Assembly: GCA_050949415.1 (NCBI GenBank)
Contig: JBMNFR010000015.1
Span: forward strand, 62,001 to 126,000
Length of the DNA: 64,000 nt
Direction of reading: 5' to 3'
Source: JAAZKI01 sp012799905
GTDB lineage: Bacteria; Verrucomicrobiota; Lentisphaeria; Oligosphaerales; Oligosphaeraceae
The translations under genes and the position numbers were made by a program. Below, one piece after another: positions 7,520 to 16,665 of the stretch (position 1 is the stretch's first letter; every line of letters starts with the position of its first letter). Below the pieces are notes generated by a model. That model did no database searches. It was not told where the DNA came from and saw nothing but the letters and a program-made list of their open reading frames with translations.

Positions 7520-9955
7520 ATGTCACGGAAATTTCGCCTGTTTTCGATGTTTTTGCTGGCAGCGCCTTGGCTGTTGGCGCAGGTCAAACTTGCCGAAAAT
7601 GGGCAGGCCTTGGCCGAAATCGTGGTGCCGGCAGAATCCCCGTGGCTTTTGCATTACGCCGCCAAAGAACTGCAAACTCATCTGCAAGAATTATCCGGGG
7701 CGGAATTTGCGCTGGTTGAAAAAAGCAGCGGCAAACTGCCCATTTACCTTGGCGAAGGCGCTGCCAGGGAGGCCGGCCTCTCCATCGACGGCCTGCCCGA
7801 GGACGGCTTTCTGATTTCCGTCGCCAAGAATGCCATCCACATTGCCGGACGCGACAACCCCTCACGGAACCCCCTCGGTTTTTTTCGTTTGTATTATGAT
7901 GAGAAGGAGCGCGGCACCCTTTTGGGCGTCTATCAATTCCTGGAGAAATTCGGAATTTTATGGGTTGGGCCGCACTACACTCATATCCCTCAGCAGGCGA
8001 CGCTGCTCCTGCCCGAGGGACAGGAACGCATTTCCCCCAGTTTTGCCAACCGCCTGGCGGCGATGGGATGGAATTTCATGAGCAAATTCCCGGATGCGGA
8101 GGAATACTGCCAGTCAGTCAACGACATTTACAGGTGGGCTTTGCGCCTGCGCTTTGCAAACCGCAGCACGGTCGTTGGTCATGGCTGCCACAGTGAAAAC
8201 AGCCTTAAGCTGAAAACCGTCTGGCAAGACTATCCGGAACGTTTCATGATGAGAGAGGACGGTACCCGGAATTTCAATTATCTCTGCTGGACCGACCCGG
8301 CAGTCACAGAATTCTGGATCAAGGCTGCGGATGCCTATTTTTCCGGCCTTGGCCCGGAGACAGTCGGCCTGAAAGGATTGAAACTCTACCTGAAATCCAA
8401 GTGACCTTGGCCCTTCTTTTATGAAAATGAGTTCATGATTGACCCGCACGACAATGATGGCGTCACCGACGGACGCTGCCGATGCCCCCGCTGCAATGCC
8501 TTCCGCGAACAGCATCCCTGCCCGGATGACAGCGAAATCGTCTGGAAAGTGATCGTCGCCGTCGCCGAAAGGGTCAAGGAAAAGTTTCCCGGAAAATACA
8601 TTACCACGCTGGTTTATCCGCCCAAGATGCAGATGCCGAAAACGGTCAAGATTCCGGATAATGTGCGGGTGCGCATCTGCACCAGCGGCCCCAAGGAGAT
8701 CGCCACCCCCAATCGCCTGGAAAGCGACCTCGAACTGATCCGAACTTGGAAAGACCTGGCCGGCGCCGAAAATCTGCCGCTTTGGACATATCAATGCATG
8801 GTCTTTGCTCGCCGCCTGCCTGGTCCGCCAGAGACATATCCTCATTTGACCGACGAATATCTCCGCAAAATCAAACCCTTGACAGCAGGCATGTATCTGG
8901 AAATGCACGCCTTGACCTTCACCTACAAATGGCTGGACACGTATATGTCCGGACGCTTGATGTGGGATCAAAGTCTGTCTGTCGACGATGAATTGAAGGC
9001 ATTTTATGCCGCTGCTTACGGCCCCGCCGCCGAGCCGGCCCGGGAACTTTTTGCTCGCTTCGAGGAAAACTGGATTAAGCTCTGGCGTCAAAACTATCCT
9101 GACGTGCGCCGGGACAAACCCGGCTGCCTGGGCATGAGCGGCGGCAGGGGCAGTTTTCAGGAATTTCAGCAAAACACTTGGCGTGAAGTCTATCATCAGC
9201 AGGAGATGCATGCCATTGACGAGCGCATTCAGAAAATCGAGAGCCTCTGTGCCGGACATCCGGTTTACAGCAAGCACGCCCGCCTGCTGCGCGAGCAGAT
9301 ATTCAATGTCATGCAGTTAGAGCGCGCCCTAGTCATGGACAAGGAAGAGCTTCGCAGCAAAATCAAGCTGGAGCTGCGGAATATCCCCATGCCGGAAGGC
9401 AGTTTCCCCACTGAAAGCGCCTGGGCCAACGCCACTGCGCAGCCGCTGAGCATCGCCGACCGTCGGAAACCGCGCTTACGAGCCGGCGGCAGCTTCAAAG
9501 TATTGCGCAGTGGAGAAAAGCTCTTTGTCAGAGCAGATTTAGAGGAACCTCGGTTAAGCGGCAGCAAAACAAAAAAAGGCCGTCAGATTGGAGATAAGGA
9601 TATCTGGCGTGACAATGATGTGGAGTTGTTCATCTACGCCCCGGCAACCAATACATTCTGGCAGTTTGTCATCAATGACGAAGGCAAATGGGCAGCCAAC
9701 TGCCTGGAGAGCCAACCCAGCCAATGGAAAGCCTATCCCGGCGTGGAAATCAGTTGCCAGGCGACCCCCGGCGGCTGGCAAATGCTGGCAGCCATCCCCT
9801 TAACTGGCCTCGGAAAAGGCGAATGGCGCTTTAACCTGACCCGCAACCGCATGGTCGAGGGCGCTGCCCAGGAATACTCAACCTGGTCAGAATTGGCCAT
9901 TCTCGGAAACTGGCGCGATCCAGATAACTATGGCAACCTCATTTTCAAGGATTGA
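7520..9955 (+). pseudogene. DUF4838-type secreted protein interrupted by an in-frame TGA
   Basis: Two pieces (7520-8404 and 8435-9955) lie in the same frame, parted only by TGA at 8402-8404. Reading through gives LKSK-stop-PWPFFYENEFMIDPHDNDG, and the second piece continues with the family's CRCPRC cysteine motif, so this was one gene of about 811 codons. Residues 1-20 form a signal peptide (SMFLLAAPWLLAQ). The C-terminal ~170 residues look like a CBM9/DOMON-like sugar-binding domain (DNDVELFIYAP, WQFVINDEGKW, GEWRFNLTRNR). Members of this family occur in glycan-use loci; the exact reaction is not established here. The single stop could be a real nonsense mutation, a TGG-to-TGA type error in the sequence, or readthrough. 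TGA ends other genes here, so recoding of the whole genome is excluded. The LacI-type gene upstream is its likely regulator. Confidence 0.75.
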
Positions 9956-10000
9956 GTATAAAGACGCAATAGAGTGGTTCAATTCCCGGGAGAAACAGAC

Positions 10001-10732
10001 ATGAAAAAAAGAAAATGTTGCAAGTATTTCACCTTGATTGAATTGCTCGTCGTCATCGCCATCATCGCCATTTTGGCTGCAATGCTATTGCCGGCCTTGA
10101 GCAAAGCCCGTGAGAAGGCGCGCAGCATCAGCTGCGTCAGCAACTTGAAGCAAATAGGCCTTGGCTATCAGATGTATGCCAATGATTACGAGGATTTCCT
10201 GGTGATCACCGGCGCCCCTGATGCCGACGCCAAAAAATGGACGTTTAAGCTGGCTGAGTATCTCGGATTTAGCATCGGTGGAAAATTTCCTGCAATATAT
10301 CATTGCCCGTCCCGGCCTGTATCGGGAGATACTCTGCTCAGCATGACCTATCCCTATAGCTACACAGCGGCAAGCAGGCTGGTATATAAGCCCAATCAGG
10401 AAAATGGACTCGACTGGAATTCTGACGGATTGTTCAAAAGTTATTGGGACCGCACCTGCCGACTGACCAAAATTCAATTTCCCAGCGAATACGTCATTAT
10501 GGGCGAAGGTAATTACACCTGCCCTAGCCCTAATTATTATTTTAACTGGGTCAATGACAAGATCAATAAGCAACTTTCCTTGGACAACCACGGCACCTGC
10601 GCGAATTTTCTACATTCCGACAGCCGTGCCGGCAGCATGTCAATCCCTGAAGCATTGCGTGGCGCGGCGTCTTGGAAGGAATGCTTTTATCCGAACGGCA
10701 ATAAACATATCGCCGGCCCGATTCATTATTGA
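10001..10732 (+). CDS. Prepilin-like protein with N-terminal methylation motif
   Basis: The 243-residue protein starts MKKRKCCKYFTLIELLVVIA, a type IV prepilin/pseudopilin-type leader with a basic start, FTLIE and a ~20-residue hydrophobic helix ending MLLPAL. The residue before the Phe is Tyr, not the usual Gly, so cleavage by prepilin peptidase is uncertain. The rest is a soluble domain with CVSNLKQIGLGYQMYANDY, a pattern common in the large prepilin-like families of Planctomycetes and Lentisphaerae. A GTG at 9974 would extend it, but the ATG at 10001 has a GGGAGAAA just upstream and gives the standard short leader. It is probably exported or surface bound; its role is unknown. It follows the DUF4838 gene by 45 bp. 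Confidence 0.85.
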   Translation: MKKRKCCKYFTLIELLVVIAIIAILAAMLLPALSKAREKARSISCVSNLKQIGLGYQMYANDYEDFLVITGAPDADAKKWTFKLAEYLGFSIGGKFPAIYHCPSRPVSGDTLLSMTYPYSYTAASRLVYKPNQENGLDWNSDGLFKSYWDRTCRLTKIQFPSEYVIMGEGNYTCPSPNYYFNWVNDKINKQLSLDNHGTCANFLHSDSRAGSMSIPEALRGAASWKECFYPNGNKHIAGPIHY

Positions 10733-10737
10733 TCAGA

Positions 10738-12590
10738 GTGTACATAGTTCAAGCTTGTATGTTGTCTTTCAGCCGCAGTTCCGCTCCGCGAGAATGGGTA
10801 TCCAGACTCGTCGGAGCGGAGCGGGACTGCGGCGTATTTCTTCAGCTTGCAGTATGTACCTCGCTTGCAGGAGCATGTAGTTCAAACTTTAGTTTGCCGT
10901 ATGTAGTTCAAACTTTAGTTTGCTGTATGTCCCGCAGGCTTCAGCCTGCCAACATGCAACTCGAACTTCAGCTTGCAGTACGTACCTCGCTTGCCGCCGT
11001 ATGTAGTTCAAACTTTAGTTTGCTGTATGTCCCGCAGGCTTCAGCCTGCCAACATGCAACTCAAACTTCAGCTTGCCGTGTGTACCTCGCTTGCCGCCGT
11101 ATGTAGTTCAAGCTTTAGCTTGCTGTATGTCCCGCAGGCTTTAGCCTGCTTACATATCTCACGTATCTCGCATGTAGTTCAAGCTTCAGCTTGCCGTGTG
11201 TACCTCGCTTGCCGCCGTATGTAGTTCAAACTTTAGTTTGCTGTATGTCCCGCAGGCTTCAGCCTGCCAACATGCAACTCAAACTGCAGCTTGCCGTGTG
11301 TACCTCGCTTGCCGTCGTATGTAGTTCAAGCTTTAGCTTGCTGTATGTCCCGCAGGCTTTAGCCTGCCAACATGCAACTCGAACTTCAGCTTGCAGTACG
11401 TACCTCGCTTGCCGCCGTATGTAGTTCAAACTTTAGTTTGCTGTATGTCCCGCAGGCTTCAGCCTGCCAACATGCAACTCAAACTGCAGCTTGCCGTGTG
11501 TACCTCGCTTGCCGCCGTATGTAGTTCAAGCTTTAGCTTGCTGTATGTCCCGCAGGCTTTAGCCTGCTTACATATCTCACGTATCTCGCATGTAGTTCAA
11601 GCTTCAGCTTGCCGTGTGTACCTCGCTTGCACGAGCACGTAGTTCAAACTTTAGTTTGCCGTATGTCCCGCAGGCTTTAGCCTGCTTACATATCTCACGT
11701 ATCTCGCATGTAGTTCAAACTTCAGCTTGCCGTGTGTACCTCGCTTGCCGCCGTATGTAGTTCAAACTTTAGTTTGCTGTATGTCCCGCAGGCTTCAGCC
11801 TGCCAACATGCAACTCAAACTGCAGCTTGCCGTGTGTACCTCGCTTGCCGCCGTATGTAGTTCAAACTTTAGTTTGCTGTATGTCCCGCAGGCTTTAGCC
11901 TGCTTACATATCTCACGTATCTCGCATGTAGTTCAAGCTTCAGCTTGCCGTGTGTACCTCGCTTGCACGAGCACGTAGTTCAAACTGCAGCTTGCCGTGT
12001 GTACCTCGCTTGCCGCCGTATGTAGTTCAAGCTTTAGCTTGCTGTATGTCCCGCAGGCTTTAGCCTGCTTACATATCTCACGTATCTCGCATGTAGTTCA
12101 AACTTCAGCTTGCCGTGTGTACCTCGCTTGCCGCCGTATGTAGTTCAAACTTTAGTTTGCTGTATGTCCCGCAGGCTTTAGCCTGCCAACATGCAACTCA
12201 AGCTTCAGCTTGAAGTATGTTCCTCGCTTGCCGCCGTATGTAGTTCAAACTTTAGTTTGCTGTATGTCCCGCAGGCTTTAGCCTGCCAACATGCAACTCA
12301 AGCTTCAGCTTGAAGTATGTTCCTCGCTTGCCGCCGTATGTAGTTCAAACTTTAGTTTGCTGTATGTCCCGCAGGCTTTAGCCTGCTTACATATCTCACG
12401 TATCTCGCATGTAGTTCAAGCTTCAGCTTGCCGTGTGTACCTCGCTTGCACGAGCATGTAGTTCAAACTTCAGCTTGCCGCACGTATCTCGCTTGCACGA
12501 GCATGTAGTTCAAACTTTAGTTTGCTGTATGTCCCGCAGGCTTTAGCCTGCCAACATGCAACTCAAACTTCAGCTTGCCGTATGCTTAGC
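10738..12590. repeat. Composite hairpin array, 100 bp unit
   Basis: About 25 copies of a GTAGTTCAAACTTTAGTTTG-type hairpin and about 15 of GCAGGCTTTAGCCTGC alternate with ACTCAAACTTCAGCTTGC and TACCTCGCTTGC segments. Full units are exactly 100 bp (starts at 11221, 11321, 11421 and at 12140, 12240); the units at 12140 and 12240 are identical. A longer variant of about 118-120 bp carries an extra TACATATCTCACGTATCTCG segment. The first hairpin occurs as CAAACTTTAGTTTG or CAAGCTTTAGCTTG, a paired A-T to G-C change that keeps the stem. Stems are 5-6 bp with TTTA or TTCA loops. The open frames seen across it come from the repeat and are not genes. Confidence 0.9.
10772..10833 (+). terminator. Long GC hairpin after the prepilin-like gene
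   Basis: GCCGCAGTTCCGCTCCGC (10772-10789) pairs with GCGGAGCGGGACTGCGGC (10816-10833); 17 of 18 positions are Watson-Crick and one is G-T. No clear T-run follows, so it may be a terminator without a tract or another mobile hairpin. It sits inside what looks like a split copy of the 26 bp hairpin repeat (AGTTCAAGCTT before, CAGCTTGCAGTATG after). Confidence 0.45.
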
Positions 12591-12643
12591 CCTGGCGCCC
12601 CGCAAAGTTGCAACATAGAAGCCCTGCGCCCCCACTGTTGCCA

Positions 12644-13555
12644 TCAGAACAAAGTCAGCTGTTGCGGCCCGCCCTGCCCCGCGACTTTCGGCTGAATAAC
12701 CTTGATCAAAGACGCAAAGCCCTGCTCTTCCGCCAGGCTGAGCAAACGCGCCCAATCTGGCGGGTTGCGCCGCACTGTGTCCAGGCCGCGCCAATTTTCC
12801 GGCAGGGTCGCATCAAGACGAACCAGTTCGCGATTGCGCTTGAGCAGCTCGCGGGCTTCCAGCACTTTTTCGCGGAGACGCTCGTTCGACACCGTAGTCG
12901 GGTCAGCGAAAAACGCATCCAGGCCGCCGCTTTCCTGCAACAGCTTGGCTGCGGTCTTCGGGCCAATGCCCTCCACGCCGCGGATATTGTCTGACGTATC
13001 GCCGACCAGGGCCAGAAAATCCCCCAGCTGTTCCGGTCTCACGCCGTACTTAGCTGTGACCTCAGCCTGGCCCATGGCGGTCCACTCGTCTTTAGCGCCG
13101 GAGCTGAGCAGCACCACTTCCGGGTCAGCAGTCAGCTGGGCGATGTCCTTATCAAAAGTGAGGATTTTGACTGGCAGCTGTTCTCGGCGAGCGGTGATAG
13201 CCGCAATCAAATCATCGGCTTCGATGCCTTCCTGCTCCAGGAGCGGCCAGCCGAACGCGCTCATCCAGTCCCGAATCGGGGCAATCTGCGAGCGCAGTTC
13301 ATCCGGCATAGGCGGACGCTGCGCCTTGTATTCCGGACAAATGGCCACGCGCCGTTCCGACTTGCCCTTGTCAAACAGGATTGCGCCATGACTGCTGGCT
13401 AAGGAACGGTCCAGCTGCAGTAACAAGCGGGCGATGCCGTAAAGCGCATTTGTCGGCTCACCGCGCTTGTTGGTTAAGGAGCGGATGGCGTAGAACGACC
13501 GGTAGATTTGCGCATAGGCGTCAACCAGGACAATCGCTGGAATCTCATCCGACAT
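12644..13555 (-). CDS. 5'-3' exonuclease / flap endonuclease (Pol I N-domain type)
   Basis: The 303-residue protein matches the 5'-3' exonuclease domain of DNA polymerase I standing alone. Visible motifs are LVDAYAQIYRSFYA near the start, AILFDKGKSERR, YKAQRPPMPDEL, EGIEADDLIAAI (metal-binding Asp/Glu), LTFDKDIAQL and the helix-hairpin-helix region GDTSDNIRGVEGIGPKTAAKLL. The family removes 5' flaps and RNA primers. No polymerase domain follows. The gene starts 1 nt past the stop of the isomerase-like gene upstream, so it is the second gene of that operon. Whether it supplements a full-length PolA elsewhere cannot be seen. Confidence 0.93.
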   Translation of the reverse strand: MSDEIPAIVLVDAYAQIYRSFYAIRSLTNKRGEPTNALYGIARLLLQLDRSLASSHGAILFDKGKSERRVAICPEYKAQRPPMPDELRSQIAPIRDWMSAFGWPLLEQEGIEADDLIAAITARREQLPVKILTFDKDIAQLTADPEVVLLSSGAKDEWTAMGQAEVTAKYGVRPEQLGDFLALVGDTSDNIRGVEGIGPKTAAKLLQESGGLDAFFADPTTVSNERLREKVLEARELLKRNRELVRLDATLPENWRGLDTVRRNPPDWARLLSLAEEQGFASLIKVIQPKVAGQGGPQQLTLF

Positions 13556-13556
13556 G

Positions 13557-14330
13557 TCATGAACGGCCCAGGCCCAGGCCAGCGTTGATTAAATAGGTAT
13601 AACTGCGGCGAAGCGCCTCGGTCATGTCAATCGGGGCGCTGTCCAATTCGACGATGATATGCCCGACGCTGTCAGGAACAACTGCGCAAATGCCGGGGAT
13701 GTCAAGCTGGCCTTCTCCCAGGGGCCGCAAATCGACCTTACGGTCAGCCGGAACCGGCGGGAAGACGCCGTCTTTCATGTGCAGCGACACAATCCGGCCG
13801 GCATAGTGGCGCGCCATCGCAACCGCGTCATTGGCGCCAAAGTTGGCTGACCAGAAGGCGTCGAGTTGGAACATAATCTGCGGGCAGCGTTCGATATAGA
13901 GATCGTATTTCAACTGGCCATTGAGGATGTCGAATTCCCAATAGTGGTTATGCTGATACAGACCGAGGCCAGCCGAGGCCAGTTTTTGCAGGATGGTGCA
14001 GGTCTTGTCAGCCGTCGCCTTGATGGCGTCAATGTCCTTAAAGTCATTGGGGCCATAGCCGCAGCAGAGGCTCTTCAGCCCGAGGGTTCCGGCAAAGTCA
14101 ACGGCTTCCTGGATGGAATCTCCCTTGAGGGGAGCGCCATGCGCAGAACAAATTTCCAGGTCATATTTTTTGCAGGCGTCGACGAATTCGGTGATAGTCA
14201 AGTCGCCAAAGCCGGCCGGCTCAACGGCCAGAAAGCCGATTTCAGCCAAAGTCCGCAAGACGCTGTCCATGCCATCCTTGGCCACTTCAGCCCGCATCGA
14301 ATACAATTGCACTGCCAACTTACGTTTCAT
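13557..14330 (-). CDS. Sugar phosphate isomerase/epimerase-like TIM barrel
   Basis: The 257-residue protein has the AP-endonuclease-2/xylose-isomerase-like fold pattern: MKRKLAVQLYSMR start, EICSAHGAPL, GLGLYQHNHYWEF, PQIMFQLDAFWSANFG, RIVSLHMKDG and GHIIVELDSAP. Conserved His, Glu and Asp of this kind bind a divalent metal. It probably interconverts a sugar or cyclitol; the substrate is unknown. The start at 14330 was chosen because AAGGAG lies 8 nt upstream; an earlier in-frame start has no such site. It is directly followed by the exonuclease gene. Confidence 0.85.
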   Translation of the reverse strand: MKRKLAVQLYSMRAEVAKDGMDSVLRTLAEIGFLAVEPAGFGDLTITEFVDACKKYDLEICSAHGAPLKGDSIQEAVDFAGTLGLKSLCCGYGPNDFKDIDAIKATADKTCTILQKLASAGLGLYQHNHYWEFDILNGQLKYDLYIERCPQIMFQLDAFWSANFGANDAVAMARHYAGRIVSLHMKDGVFPPVPADRKVDLRPLGEGQLDIPGICAVVPDSVGHIIVELDSAPIDMTEALRRSYTYLINAGLGLGRS

Positions 14331-14828
14331 TCTCAATTGCTCCTTAAAATGCATTACCGTCATCAGAGCGCCCCAGCCCAAGCAGGGCTAGACTGGGGCG
14401 ATTGCTTAATGCTAATCTACTAAAAACCCAATTTCCCCGATGAATCGCGGAAAGAGACAATTATAACCCGTCGACGGCTTGACGTCAATCGAACAACTCG
14501 AAAATCGACCGCGTACGCTGGAATTCAGCCACTGGTTGATACTCGGAGTTACGACAAGCGGCATCAGGAAAGGGGCGAGGGCGAGAAACTGTATTTATCC
14601 GCAGATGACGCAGATGACGCAGATTTTTTTGGGTGTGTTGTACAGGGAAACCAGTCGAGCAGCGGCAGAAACGCTAAAAGCGAAAAACGCACGGCAGCAG
14701 CCGTCCACACCGTCCACCATGTCCACACCGTCCACATCCCTTTGCGCCGTAGGTGCTTAACCATGCTTAAGTTATGCCCCAAAACTAGCGCCTTGCAGAG
14801 GCGCCATTACCGCCCATTACCGATTTTT
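14331..14828. other. Gap holding dispersed repeats
   Basis: No gene is seen. The gap has a degenerate relative of the 238-297 palindrome (about 14534-14566), a short GGGGCGA run (about 14570), one member of an ~88 bp inverted repeat pair (14592-14682, partner 43313-43404) and a GTCCACACC-type tandem (about 14702-14740). Confidence 0.6.
14592..14682. repeat. Member A of an ~88 bp dispersed inverted pair
   Basis: It starts TTATCCGCAGATGACGCAGA and goes on through a T-run, GTGTTGTAC, GGAAACCAG and AGCGGCAGAAA. The reverse complement of 43313-43404 matches over nearly its whole length with scattered substitutions. Confidence 0.8.
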
Positions 14829-15842
14829 TCAGTCTATCTCTGGGATGACTTTGTCTCCTTGTTCACTATTTTTCGCACTATATTGTTGCAAGTGAGCGTC
14901 TTCAATTGCTTCAGAGAAACGTACAGCATTTCCAATTTCTGAAGGCATCCGATGATGTAAAATGGTATGGACTCTAATTACATCTGCTCCCAACATGGTG
15001 GAAATAGCCGTAAGAGCGGCAGAACCCAGGTCTCGGTTTTCATGGCCATCCTCAGTTTCAGGATCCATATTGAAACCAGCGTTTTCTAAGATATTGACTA
15101 TAAATCTTTTTCTGGATACTCCTACAAAGGTGCAGTAACCCATATCTCTTAAAACGTGAAGGTCTTTGATTAACAAAAGATTCTCTCTCTTTGTTAAGCC
15201 GAAACCGATACCCGGGTCCAACATGATTCTTTCATCATCTACTCCACCCTCATGAGCTATCTTGATGCAACGTTTCAGGTAGAAGCGCATGGATTCCTGT
15301 ATCGGCAAAGTGCTCATTCTATTGATTTCTTCCTGGCTGAAAACTCCTTGGCCTCCGAAGCAAGGAAAAATTTTTGATCCCGGATGCTCAGGTCTTGCAA
15401 TAACGGGATTGAACATCAAGATGGTTCCGGCTTTTGATTTGCCGACAATCTTTGCCATCTCGGGGTCACCAACGAAGCCGGTAATATCATTGATGATATC
15501 CGCTCCGACTTCAATAGCCGCTTTAGCCACGGAAGCCTTCCAAGTATCTATCGATAGGGGGACATCGGTGCATTTTTTTAATTCACGGATTACCGGCACG
15601 ATTCGGTCAATTTCCTCTTGAGCGTCAACCGGTGTACTGCCGGGGCGGGTGGATTCACCTCCAATATCTAGCATTCCAGCCCCTTGCTTTATCAAATCCA
15701 GGGCATGAGCCACGGCCTTTTCGCATGAATACCATCGCCCCCCGTCGGAAAAAGAATCTGGAGTAACATTGACAATACCGCAAAGAATAGTTCCATCAGA
15801 ACTGTTAATAGTCTTGTCGTTGTATTTAAATATTCTGTGCAT
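14829..15842 (-). CDS. folP: Dihydropteroate synthase
   Basis: The 337-residue enzyme joins 6-hydroxymethyl-dihydropterin pyrophosphate and p-aminobenzoate to give dihydropteroate in folate synthesis. Motifs visible are GIVNVTPDSFSDGG (about 22-35), DIGGESTRPGS, PLSIDTWKASVAKAA, IINDITG, IMLDPGIGFGLTKREN, GVSRKRFI and the final RVH. The stretch after TILMF (NPVIARPEHPGSKIFPCFGG) is an insertion of about 20 residues where the E. coli type has a short HMQG loop; I recall such forms from Firmicutes. Base composition is clearly more AT-rich than the neighbours, with many AAA, ATT and TCT codons, so horizontal transfer is likely. No other folate gene is nearby. A drug-insensitive Sul-type role cannot be told from sequence alone. 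Confidence 0.92.
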   Translation of the reverse strand: MHRIFKYNDKTINSSDGTILCGIVNVTPDSFSDGGRWYSCEKAVAHALDLIKQGAGMLDIGGESTRPGSTPVDAQEEIDRIVPVIRELKKCTDVPLSIDTWKASVAKAAIEVGADIINDITGFVGDPEMAKIVGKSKAGTILMFNPVIARPEHPGSKIFPCFGGQGVFSQEEINRMSTLPIQESMRFYLKRCIKIAHEGGVDDERIMLDPGIGFGLTKRENLLLIKDLHVLRDMGYCTFVGVSRKRFIVNILENAGFNMDPETEDGHENRDLGSAALTAISTMLGADVIRVHTILHHRMPSEIGNAVRFSEAIEDAHLQQYSAKNSEQGDKVIPEID

Positions 15843-15939
15843 AGTATTAAATCCTTATTTTAAGGCAATGTGCGAAATCTTGTGATAGAAAAGGAGATTT
15901 GGCACAGTGATTGTGCTGTTAGACGTCTGGCAGTGCCCC

Positions 15940-16200
15940 TACTGGCACCATTTATGGGGTACACCTATCCCCAGGCTAAAGCCTTAGGGTTAAGCACCTA
16001 GTAAGACATGTGCCTTCATTTCAACGTCCACTAAAGTCCACTCCCGTCCACGTCCACTGCCACTAACGTCCACTTCTGTCCACAGTCCATCGTCTACTGA
16101 TGTCCACTAATGTCCACTAAAGCGCCCTACCCGGAGTGCCTTGCGCCGCAGGTTGCCGGAGTTCTGAGTATCAATCGGCGACCAATACTGCAAGCATTCA
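15940..16200. repeat. Repeat-rich gap between folP and a small membrane gene
   Basis: A CCCCAGGCTAAAGCCTTAGG hairpin and its context repeat the one near 5850. A tandem of GTCCACTAA-type units (about 16020-16125) follows, then a degenerate GTATCAATCGGCGACCAAT copy of the 238-297 palindrome (about 16167-16186) and a TACATTAACAAAT segment also seen near 5980 and 21575. Confidence 0.7.
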
Positions 16201-16247
16201 TCACAAAACTTCGTACATTAACAAATATTCCCGGATTTCATGTTTTT

Positions 16248-16559
16248 CTATTCATTATCGTTTTCCATTAGGCCGCATGCGATTAATTCATTCTTTATAT
16301 TATATCCTTCATACGAAATCGGTGTTCTTTCCCTTAATAACTCTAATTTTGAAAGTAAATTGGATGGATCACTTTGAAGATTGTCTTCTATCGCTGTGAT
16401 TATCAAATGTAAATCTTCGCACTTTGTTATATTTTTATCAAAAATATTTGAAACAATTTCGATATCTCTTGAGCGATATGCTAAATAACCTGTGCATAAA
16501 TTTGAGATAACAAATGCGGCAATAATTATTATCCCTTTCAGCGTTATCTTTTTTGGCAT
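16248..16559 (-). CDS. Small hypothetical protein with one membrane segment
   Basis: About 103 residues: MPKKITLKG, then one hydrophobic helix (IIIIAAFVISNLCTGYLA) and a charged tail with SRDIEIVSNIFDKN and KLELLRERTP. The topology would be a short inside tail, one anchor and an outside domain, or an uncleaved signal. The start at 16559 is favoured because AGGGGG lies 6 nt before it; ATG at 16565 is the alternative. Base composition is AT-rich like folP nearby. I do not recognise a family. It could be a real small gene of foreign origin or a chance frame. Confidence 0.45.
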   Translation of the reverse strand: MPKKITLKGIIIIAAFVISNLCTGYLAYRSRDIEIVSNIFDKNITKCEDLHLIITAIEDNLQSDPSNLLSKLELLRERTPISYEGYNIKNELIACGLMENDNE

Positions 16560-16665
16560 GGGCATCCCCCTACAGTAGCGCTGCGCAATCAATACCGTAG
16601 CTCTTCATATATCAATCTTGCTTGTAAACAGCGGCGGACGCAGCCGCAACCTCAGTTGGCTGCCG

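Noticed and set aside
8402..8404. TGA as selenocysteine or pyrrolysine-like recoding
   Set aside because: No convincing SECIS-like hairpin was seen just after the TGA, and the residue context (KSK-x-PWPFFY) fits Trp better than a redox Cys site.
10729..11978. Series of 80-120 codon frames with repeating MSRRLQPANMQ-type peptides
   Set aside because: They follow the 100 bp repeat, have no ribosome sites and exist only because the repeat lacks stops in one frame.
10738..12590. CRISPR array
   Set aside because: The segments between hairpins are themselves repeated, there are no unique spacers, and no cas gene is near.
10738..12590. Integron cassette array with attC sites
   Set aside because: No integrase and no cassette genes are seen, and the hairpins are much shorter than attC sites and lack their paired R and L boxes.
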